Source: Prevotella sp. UBA3294 | GTDB lineage: Bacteria; Bacteroidota; Bacteroidia; Bacteroidales; Bacteroidaceae | DNA length: 32,474 bases | Assembly: GCA_002361535.1 (NCBI GenBank) | Contig: DETG01000082.1 | Location: forward strand, 1 to 32,474 | Direction: 5' to 3' | In this document: positions 27,161 through 32,474 of the stretch, one piece after another | Numbering within the stretch: position 1 is the stretch's first letter | Layout of the letters: each line of letters begins with the position of its first letter | Position numbers and translations under genes: made by a program | The notes under the pieces: model-generated | Told to the model about the DNA's origin: nothing | Database searches by the model: none | Seen by the model: only the letters and a program-made list of their open reading frames with translations

Positions 27161-28120
27161 TTAGAGGTTCTCGAAGTGATCGATATCGTCTTGTACCGTC
27201 ACATGGTCGATTTTCTCACAGGCATGTCCGTATTGATAGGCAATACCCACGAAGAGGATCGTGTAGGTGAGGTAGGCACCAAAGCACTGGATCACCCCGA
27301 GTATATATGTCAGGAAGCTGTAGCCCACCGATGAAGTGAAGCCCTCCTCCGCATTCTGCAAAGAGAAGAAGCCCTTGAAGATCATCGCAAACTCCCATGG
27401 CAGCATCGTGATCATCTGCAGCACACTGGCAATCAGCGTGAGCACGATCATCACCCCAAAGATACCACCCCAGGTCTTGAACCCCAAACGGAATGCCTTC
27501 ACGAAGGCATCGATCACATTCAGTTCCTCAAAGAGATACACAGGTGCAGCCAAGGAACAAGGCAGGAGCACCACCAAGACAAGGATGTAGCCCACCACGG
27601 CGAGAACGGGTGTCACCAGAGCCATCAGTACCACGATGGCGATGAGTACCACGCCCAACAGGATTCCTGACAGGATAAGCACGACAGCACGTTTCATGTT
27701 CCGTGTCATTAACGGCCACATCTCATTGAACAGCACATCCCTCAAACGGTTGTCACGCTGCTCATACAGACGCATCAGGGTATAGAGCAAACTGAACAGC
27801 AATGCCGATCCCACAGCATAGAAAATGAAAGAGGCCAATGCGTAGGCTATCAGACTACTCATCGATGAGAAAGGCATGTCGTTTCCCACATCACCTCCCT
27901 TCCCCATGATCTGCGAGACAGCAGAGAAATAGTCGCCCAACAGTCCGTTGAACGCCAGTGCCTGGAAGAGGCACAACGGCAAAAAAAAGTAAGTGATGTA
28001 CTTGAGCAGCGTACGGAAATTCTCGCTGATGAACGAGAACGTGTCGCTGATCTTCTCTCCAAAGGAGCGCACCTTATATAATGGTATCAAGGGGCGATGC
28101 ATCTGCTGATTGTTATTCAT
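27161..28120 (-). CDS. Polytopic membrane protein of the MoxR locus
   Basis: This encodes 319 residues with no assigned family. A hydrophilic cytosolic N-terminus (about 1-38) is followed by six or seven hydrophobic segments at about 40-62, 88-117, 142-170, 171-195, 213-240 and 262-300. No catalytic motif is visible. The architecture resembles glycerophosphodiester-phosphodiesterase-type or DUF975/DUF4013 membrane domains, but I cannot assign it to one. It lies 1 bp after the SpoIIM-like gene and 24 bp before the DUF4129 gene, so it is part of the same unit. Confidence 0.8.
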   Translation of the reverse strand: MNNNQQMHRPLIPLYKVRSFGEKISDTFSFISENFRTLLKYITYFFLPLCLFQALAFNGLLGDYFSAVSQIMGKGGDVGNDMPFSSMSSLIAYALASFIFYAVGSALLFSLLYTLMRLYEQRDNRLRDVLFNEMWPLMTRNMKRAVVLILSGILLGVVLIAIVVLMALVTPVLAVVGYILVLVVLLPCSLAAPVYLFEELNVIDAFVKAFRLGFKTWGGIFGVMIVLTLIASVLQMITMLPWEFAMIFKGFFSLQNAEEGFTSSVGYSFLTYILGVIQCFGAYLTYTILFVGIAYQYGHACEKIDHVTVQDDIDHFENL

Positions 28121-28121
28121 C

Positions 28122-29081
28122 TTATTCTTTTATCTTTGAATTTTGAACGATAGGCAAAAAAATATAGTAGAACACCACAAAGGCGAGCGAAAGGAGGATC
28201 AACGTGAGGCGCACACCATCTGGCCATTCTGTATGGCGGGTGATGAAACCCTCGATGAAACCGGCCAAAACAAACACCGGGACGGTGCCTACCACAATCT
28301 TCATTCCCTGTACGGCTGCCCGTTTAAAGGAAATCAAGCGCGAGTAGGTCCCGGGAAACAGCCACCCGTTGCCCATGGTGATTCCAGCAGCACCTGCCAC
28401 GATCACCGCCGAGATCTCCAACGTCCCATGCAGCCAGATAGCCAGCATCGACTCCGCCCCCAACGACTGCTGGAAGAAGAATGTCTGGAACGATCCCAGC
28501 ATCACTCCGTTCATGAACAGCAGTAATCCGCTCATGACACTTGTGAAGATGCCCATCACGAAGATCCTGAACGATACGAGGATGTTGTTGACGGTGATAC
28601 CTAAGAACATCATGGTCTCGTCTCCACCGTCATAAACGGCCATCGGCTCCCCCTTCGCGATATTCTCCAAGGTCATATCCACATAGCCGTTTCCTAAGAT
28701 AAGTCGTACGAAATCGGCGTCATGCCACTGGGATACAGAACCGATCATCACACTCACCGCGAAGATAAGGAACGACCATAGCAAAGCCTTTCGTGCTGCA
28801 TACATCGTCAGAGGCACCTCCCTTGTCCAGTAGGTGATCAGCCGCGACCATTTCTCTCTCTTGTTCTGGTAGATAGTATGGTGCAGTGCTGAGGTGAGGT
28901 TGTTCAGATACAAGGTAATGCGCGAATGAGGGTAATGAGTCTGTGCGAATGCCAGGTCGCTGGTGATGTCGGTATAGGCATCAGCCAACACATCGGGAGA
29001 CTCTGTGGCAGCGTTTTCCACCACTGTCTCCAGATTCCGCCATTTGTCAATATTTCGTCTGATAAACAATATTTCCTTCAT
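28122..29081 (-). CDS. SpoIIM-like (DUF95) integral membrane protein
   Basis: This encodes 319 residues. An N-terminal soluble helical region (1 to about 100) precedes five or six transmembrane segments. The signature HGTLEISAVIVAGAAGITMG is the conserved SpoIIM core, and GITVNNILVSFRIFVMGIFTSVMSGLLLFMNGVMLG precedes it. In Bacillus SpoIIM is part of the engulfment machinery with SpoIID/SpoIIP; in this non-sporulating lineage the role is unknown and probably linked to the envelope. ATG at 29081 is chosen; the longer frame begins at a GTG. It is the promoter-proximal gene of the MoxR unit and divergent from the RDD gene. Confidence 0.9.
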   Translation of the reverse strand: MKEILFIRRNIDKWRNLETVVENAATESPDVLADAYTDITSDLAFAQTHYPHSRITLYLNNLTSALHHTIYQNKREKWSRLITYWTREVPLTMYAARKALLWSFLIFAVSVMIGSVSQWHDADFVRLILGNGYVDMTLENIAKGEPMAVYDGGDETMMFLGITVNNILVSFRIFVMGIFTSVMSGLLLFMNGVMLGSFQTFFFQQSLGAESMLAIWLHGTLEISAVIVAGAAGITMGNGWLFPGTYSRLISFKRAAVQGMKIVVGTVPVFVLAGFIEGFITRHTEWPDGVRLTLILLSLAFVVFYYIFLPIVQNSKIKE

Positions 29082-29129
29082 CTGTTTTAAGGTCCTCACA
29101 AGGTGTCATTCCACAAAAACCCTGAATCG

Positions 29130-29169
29130 TTTGCAAAAGTAGGAACTTTTATCTACTTTTGCAAGCAAA
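29130..29169. promoter_or_regulatory. Palindromic divergent promoter for the SpoIIM-like and RDD genes
   Basis: Perfect 12-bp arms TTGCAAAAGTAG (29131-29142) and CTACTTTTGCAA (29153-29164) around a 10-bp centre. The right arm carries TACTTTTG (29154-29161), a -7 box for the plus strand with TTTG (29130-29133) exactly 20 bp upstream. The left arm carries the same -7 box for the minus strand (29141-29134), with CTTG (29165-29162) 20 bp upstream or TTTG (29169-29166) 24 bp upstream. Each promoter's -33 element overlaps or abuts the other's -7. Confidence 0.85.
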
Positions 29170-29188
29170 AAGGAGAATAATTCAAAAA

Positions 29189-29911
29189 ATGGCAGAAACA
29201 GGGTTCCTCACTGGACAATATGTACAGATCCGTCAGACACCCGCCAGCGTGGGCGAGCGCATCGGAGCACAGCTCATCGACTGGCTTATCCAAGGCATCT
29301 TCCTCATCACCATGACATACCTGTTCACAGAATTAGATGAATACGTTGGGCACTCACTCAACATCGCCTATTTCATCATGGTCATCCCCGTCGTATGCTA
29401 CTGTCCGCTCTGCGAACTGTTCTTCCGGGGTCAGACGATCGGGAAACGTGCCATGAAACTCAGGGTGGTGAAGCGCGACGGGTCCCTGCCCACCCTCGGC
29501 AGTATCCTTCTGCGCTGGCTCCTGTTCCTCATCGACGGTCCCTCGATGTGTGGCATCGGCATTCTTGTGATGCTCCTCAACAACGACAGCCAACGCTTGG
29601 GAGACATGGCGGCAGGCACCCTGGTGATCAAACTCAACAGCTACCACAATATCCAGGTGAGCCTCGATGAGTTCAATCATCTCAGCAGGGACTATCATCC
29701 CATCTATCCGCAAGCCGCCGATCTCTCCTTGGAACAGATCAACCTCATCAGCAGGACATTGGAGCTGGCGGATGATGACCCGCGCGTCCATGCCTTAGCC
29801 GAGAAAGTGAAGCAGCTTCTACAGATCAGCACACCCTTGGAGCGCAGCGACGATACCTTCCTCTGGCGTATCGTCAAAGATTATCAGTATTATGCCTTAG
29901 AGGAAATTTAA
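29189..29911 (+). CDS. RDD-family membrane protein
   Basis: This encodes 240 residues and is the only plus-strand gene. RDD signatures: RIGAQLIDWLIQGIF (Arg24, Asp31), FFRGQTIGKRAMKLRVVKRDG and QRLGDMAAGTLVI. Three or four transmembrane segments cover about 30-45, 58-75 and 103-132, and the C-terminal ~90 residues are hydrophilic and probably cytosolic. ATG at 29189 is chosen, with AGGAG at 29171-29175 upstream; the longer frame begins at a TTG within the promoter. RDD proteins are often transporters or membrane accessory proteins; some are Na+/H+ antiporters, which is not shown here. It shares the palindromic promoter with the MoxR unit and probably functions with it. Confidence 0.9.
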   Translation: MAETGFLTGQYVQIRQTPASVGERIGAQLIDWLIQGIFLITMTYLFTELDEYVGHSLNIAYFIMVIPVVCYCPLCELFFRGQTIGKRAMKLRVVKRDGSLPTLGSILLRWLLFLIDGPSMCGIGILVMLLNNDSQRLGDMAAGTLVIKLNSYHNIQVSLDEFNHLSRDYHPIYPQAADLSLEQINLISRTLELADDDPRVHALAEKVKQLLQISTPLERSDDTFLWRIVKDYQYYALEEI

Positions 29912-29915
29912 GGGC

Positions 29916-29971
29916 GGAGGTCGAAGGTCAAAGGTAGAAGGTAGAAAGTCAAAGATAGAAGGGCGGAGGTC
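29916..29971. repeat. 7-bp tandem repeat between convergent genes
   Basis: Eight heptamers of GAAGGTC/AAAGGTA type run without a gap; the first and last are both GGAGGTC, each preceded by GGGC (11-bp copies at 29912 and 29961). The array begins 5 bp after the RDD stop and its last unit enters the stop codon of the convergent DUF6377 gene. It is purine-rich on the plus strand. Confidence 0.85.
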
Positions 29972-31646
29972 AATGGGCTATGCCGATCTCACGCACTTGA
30001 CGTTCGAAGTCCTCACGGTTCCCTAAGGCACCGTTTTTCACACGGGCGCGGTAGTTGTAGATCGTGTTCACCGAATAGTGTAGGAACTCAGCAATTTTAC
30101 TGCTGTCGTCAACACCTAATCGGATCAGGGCAAAGATTCGCAGGGTGGTATTCATCCGTTCGCTTTTCTGTAGGGTAACACGCTCCTCTGGGATCAGCAG
30201 GGCATTGAAACACTCCACAAAGTTGGGGAAGAGATGGAGGAAAGCGGCATCGAAGCTCTCGTAGAGCTCTTCCAGCTCCTTGTCCTTGAACTCCTGACTG
30301 CGTGTGGCCTGATACAGATCCTCGTACTCGTGGTTCTTCACCATCTTGTTCACACGCTTGCGGAAATTATCCATCTTATCGATATAGAGGGAGCAGAGGC
30401 GGAGGAATCGACCCACATACTCCTCCTTCACCTTGTTCGACTCATACAACTGCGCGTTGAGCTTCGACAGCAGTTGGTTGGCCGACGACAGTTCGCCGTT
30501 GGTCAGTTTCATCTGTTGGTTGGCCGATGCCAACATCCCGTTGGTCTGCGCCAGCTTCCCATTGCTCTCCTTCAACTGTTTCTGCGCCACAGCAAGCCGT
30601 TTGCGCTGACGGTTCACGTAGAACAGGGAGGCGATCAGACAGAGCGCAAGCACACTGATCACGATGAGCATCTGCCGCAGCTTGTTCATCGCCTGCTCGT
30701 TCGCCACCTTATAGTCCTGAGCTATCCGTGAGAGCAGCGGGGCAATCTGCCAACTGCGCTGCCGCGATCCATAGGTGCCGGCACACTCACTGGTGAAGTT
30801 GATATAGCGGTAGGAGCGATCGACATCCCCTTGCAGCATCAGCTGGTTGGCAAGTTCCCACAACGAGCCCTGGTCCATCACCCCGTTGCGCACGTCCGAC
30901 AGGGCCGACTCCACCAGCCAGTACATCATCTTCACGGAGTCCTGCTGTGCCTTGAACTCCAAGTAACGGTAGAGAGCGACCAAGGCATAGCGGTGGGATC
31001 CTCGTTCCGTCATGCCTAACCACTCGTCGTTGATCTTCATCGACTCCTCATACTGCTGACTGTTCAGGAGCCTCATCTCACGGGCGAGCATCACGGCATC
31101 GTCGGTGGGCGGAAGGGTTTCCAGCATCAAGTTCTCATAATAGGCGGCCTGACGGTAGTATTTCTCGCGCATCTCGTCGAGATGGGTGTAATAGGCCAGT
31201 TCGTTATACACATGGGCATAGGCGCGATAGTACGTGCCTGACGGGGTTTTCACGCTCTCCAGAATGTTCATCGCCTCATCGTACATTCCTGTATTGGAGC
31301 ATCGCAGTGCCATGAGCGAGGCACACTCATCGGCATCCTCCCCACGGTTCATGTGATGTGCCAGTTCGATGCAGCGGTGCAGGTAGAAGATGGCGGAATC
31401 GTTCTTGAAGGGGTAATATTTCTCATACAGGCGGAAGGAAAGACTGTAGCGGGTACTGTCGTCGGTGGCCGACTGCAGCTTTTCCAACAGCTGTGCCACA
31501 TCCCTGTCATGCTGTGCCACATAACGGGGGAACTGGATGATTTCCTGATCCAGGCAACGGTACAGGGAATCGAGGTTCTGTGCCGCGATCGACATGGGCA
31601 TCACGCAAAGCCAGCAAACGAACAGTCTTTGAACGATTGATTTCAT
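29970..31646 (-). CDS. Membrane-anchored DUF6377 regulator with TPR-like sensor
   Basis: This encodes 558 residues. A signal peptide (MKSIVQRLFVCWLCVMPMSIAAQ) is followed by a periplasmic TPR-like helical region (about 25-320) and one transmembrane helix at 326-344. A cytosolic coiled coil (350-405) with Asn at the same place in successive heptads comes next. The C-terminal domain (about 405-558) holds a helix-turn-helix segment at about 515-540 (SSKIAEFLHYSVNTIYNYRARVKNG), as in the Bacteroidetes DUF6377 family, so it is probably a one-protein transmembrane signalling regulator. ATG at 31646 is chosen; 31652 and 31655 are close alternatives. The frame up to 31922 is open but starts before the predicted transcription starts. 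Confidence 0.88.
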   Translation of the reverse strand: MKSIVQRLFVCWLCVMPMSIAAQNLDSLYRCLDQEIIQFPRYVAQHDRDVAQLLEKLQSATDDSTRYSLSFRLYEKYYPFKNDSAIFYLHRCIELAHHMNRGEDADECASLMALRCSNTGMYDEAMNILESVKTPSGTYYRAYAHVYNELAYYTHLDEMREKYYRQAAYYENLMLETLPPTDDAVMLAREMRLLNSQQYEESMKINDEWLGMTERGSHRYALVALYRYLEFKAQQDSVKMMYWLVESALSDVRNGVMDQGSLWELANQLMLQGDVDRSYRYINFTSECAGTYGSRQRSWQIAPLLSRIAQDYKVANEQAMNKLRQMLIVISVLALCLIASLFYVNRQRKRLAVAQKQLKESNGKLAQTNGMLASANQQMKLTNGELSSANQLLSKLNAQLYESNKVKEEYVGRFLRLCSLYIDKMDNFRKRVNKMVKNHEYEDLYQATRSQEFKDKELEELYESFDAAFLHLFPNFVECFNALLIPEERVTLQKSERMNTTLRIFALIRLGVDDSSKIAEFLHYSVNTIYNYRARVKNGALGNREDFERQVREIGIAH

Positions 31647-31669
31647 GGTCATCATCTTTGATTTGCCTG

Positions 31670-31677
31670 CAAATATA
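31670..31677 (-). promoter_or_regulatory. Proximal -7 box of the DUF6377 gene
   Basis: The minus strand reads TATATTTG, 24 bp before the ATG at 31646. No TTTG at the expected -33 position. Transcription would start near 31663 with a very short leader. Confidence 0.45.
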
Positions 31678-31908
31678 GCGATTTTTTTCTCAAGTAGATC
31701 ATTCTTTCCCACATTCTGTGCAAAAAAATGTCTGCCACTTCCACATTCGCGTCTTGATTCAGCCTGGTTAAACATAGATAAAACTTGCAAGGGCTGTTTG
31801 GTTGTCGTGTCATCTGAGCGCCCTTCCTCATTTTGACAGTGCAAAGTAAATGCAAATAAACGCAATAGAAAGCTTGCTTTCAAATTACTGAGTGCAGCTT
31901 TTCTTATG

Positions 31909-31916
31909 CAAAGGTA
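31909..31916 (-). promoter_or_regulatory. Distal -7 box upstream of the DUF6377 gene
   Basis: The minus strand reads TACCTTTG. Instead of a -33 TTTG, a triple 10-bp repeat begins 19 bp upstream. It would give a 5' leader of about 255 nt to the DUF6377 ATG, with no gene recognised in it. Confidence 0.5.
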
Positions 31917-31935
31917 CAACATTTCATTTGGGGAA

Positions 31936-31965
31936 TGTCGGTTATGGTCGGTTATAGTCGGTTAT
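31936..31965. repeat. Triple 10-bp direct repeat next to a promoter
   Basis: GTCGGTTAT recurs three times at exactly 10-bp steps, differing only in the first base of each unit (T, G, A). One helical turn per copy puts all copies on the same DNA face, 19 bp upstream of the TACCTTTG box, so it may be an activator-binding site. Confidence 0.7.
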
Positions 31966-32065
31966 TCTTCCATTTAGAGGAGATTTTTAGTGGAGAGAGT
32001 TTTTTAGAGGAAAGAGGAGAGAGAGAATAGTAATAAGTTCAAGTGAACAAGAAAGAGGATCGGTG

Positions 32066-32197
32066 GTATTCAAAATCATAGCTCATTGCGTTGAAAGTAG
32101 GGTCTGATTGCGTTGAAAGTAGAGTCTGATTGGAGTCCAATCAGAGCCTACTTAATGTTTACGTAGAGTCTAATTAACGTTTACGTAGAGTCTACAT
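32066..32197. repeat. Period-22 tandem array C
   Basis: Six 22-bp units start at 32066, 32088, 32110, 32132, 32154 and 32176. Units 2 and 3 agree at 21 of 22, units 5 and 6 at 19 of 22, other neighbours at 12 of 22. The most conserved core is GTAGAGTCT. Units 3 and 4 form a near-palindrome: 32118-32133 pairs with 32137-32152 at 14 of 16 positions around a 3-nt centre. The sequence is unrelated to arrays A and B. It lies in the 692-bp gap between the DUF6377 ATG and the stop of the right-edge gene. Confidence 0.88.
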
Positions 32198-32262
32198 TTC
32201 TCCCTTCTACATGGGAGAGGAGTGCCCGCGGCAGCTTACTATTTCCTTTACCAACGAAAGCC

Positions 32263-32295
32263 AACAAAAAAAGGATGTGGCGAAGCACATCCTTT
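32263..32295 (-). terminator. Terminator of the right-edge gene
   Basis: Perfect 10-bp stem AAAGGATGTG/CACATCCTTT with a 6-nt loop, followed on the minus strand by a run of T. It lies 43 bp past the stop codon at 32339. Confidence 0.88.
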
Positions 32296-32338
32296 GATAT
32301 TTAAGCAAGCAGCGCTTGCGAATGTCGAATTCCCTTGT

Positions 32339-32474
32339 TTATGCAAACGGATTCTCGGTGGGGTAGTAGTCACCCTTCGGGAAGTTGTAGTCGATCTCGT
32401 CAACGGGGATGCCCATGTATTTGAGAACCTCCCACAGATACTTACCAGTGTGACCGAACATCACGGCGCAGTGG
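32339..32474 (-). CDS. C-terminal 44 residues of an unidentified protein (partial)
   Basis: The window's right edge cuts a minus-strand gene. The remaining frame encodes 44 residues beginning HCAVMFGHTGKYLWEVLKYM, with VDEIDYNFPKGDYYP in its second half and ending in NPFA and a TAA stop. It has normal residue composition and is followed by a clear terminator, so it is real. I do not recognise the family from this fragment and assign no function. Confidence 0.8.
   Translation of the reverse strand, partial: HCAVMFGHTGKYLWEVLKYMGIPVDEIDYNFPKGDYYPTENPFA

Noticed and set aside
31647..31922. 92-residue N-terminal extension of the DUF6377 protein
   Set aside because: It precedes a clear signal peptide and begins upstream of both predicted transcription starts.

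Overview
The window reads as a chromosomal segment of a Bacteroidetes bacterium, most likely Prevotella or a close Prevotellaceae relative. The evidence is the presence of Bacteroidetes-type promoters (TTTG, about 20 bp, then TAnnTTTG), a protein with a type IX secretion (T9SS) C-terminal signal, a lipoprotein whose acylated cysteine is followed by acidic residues, and several Bacteroidetes-only families (DUF6377, DUF4350, the OstA-like/SurA operon). Nearly all genes are on the minus strand; the only plus-strand gene is an RDD membrane protein.

Layout from left to right. 1-4262: a large surface lipoprotein cut by the left edge and a T9SS-type secreted protein. 4451-4571: a 121-bp imperfect inverted-repeat element. 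4597-8992: purB, rluB (with a long RGG/YGQ-rich N-terminal tail) and asnS. 9154-9648: tRNA-Val(TAC) with its own promoter and terminator, flanked by two degenerate tandem arrays of period 22 bp. 9705-11460: a phenylacetate-CoA-ligase-like gene and an ACT-domain gene. 11558-12766: an OmpA-family porin ending in a strong terminator. 12934-21197: a tight envelope-biogenesis run, transcribed guaB, PpiC, SurA-like, OstA/LptA-like, small membrane protein, mutL. 21263-22896: a HAD phosphatase and an exported DUF362 protein. 22966-29911: a MoxR-associated membrane locus (DUF58, MoxR, DUF4350, DUF4129, polytopic protein, SpoIIM-like, and divergent RDD). 29970-31646: a membrane-anchored DUF6377 regulator. 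32339-32474: the last 44 codons of an unidentified gene with its terminator.

How the genes work together. The guaB-mutL run carries two periplasmic chaperone/prolyl isomerases and an LPS-transport-type protein, so it looks like an outer-membrane assembly operon with two housekeeping genes attached. The MoxR locus couples an AAA+ ATPase to a DUF58 partner and several integral membrane proteins; its function is not established. It starts from a palindromic divergent promoter in which two -7 boxes face each other.

The least explained signals are non-coding. Three intergenic arrays (about 9154-9263, 9539-9648 and 32066-32197) share a 22-bp period but not a sequence. All lie between the end of one transcription unit and the promoter of the next. 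There are also a 24-bp exact repeat (3111 and 6080), a 10-bp triple repeat next to a promoter (31936-31965), and a 7-bp tandem array joining two convergent stop codons (29916-29971).
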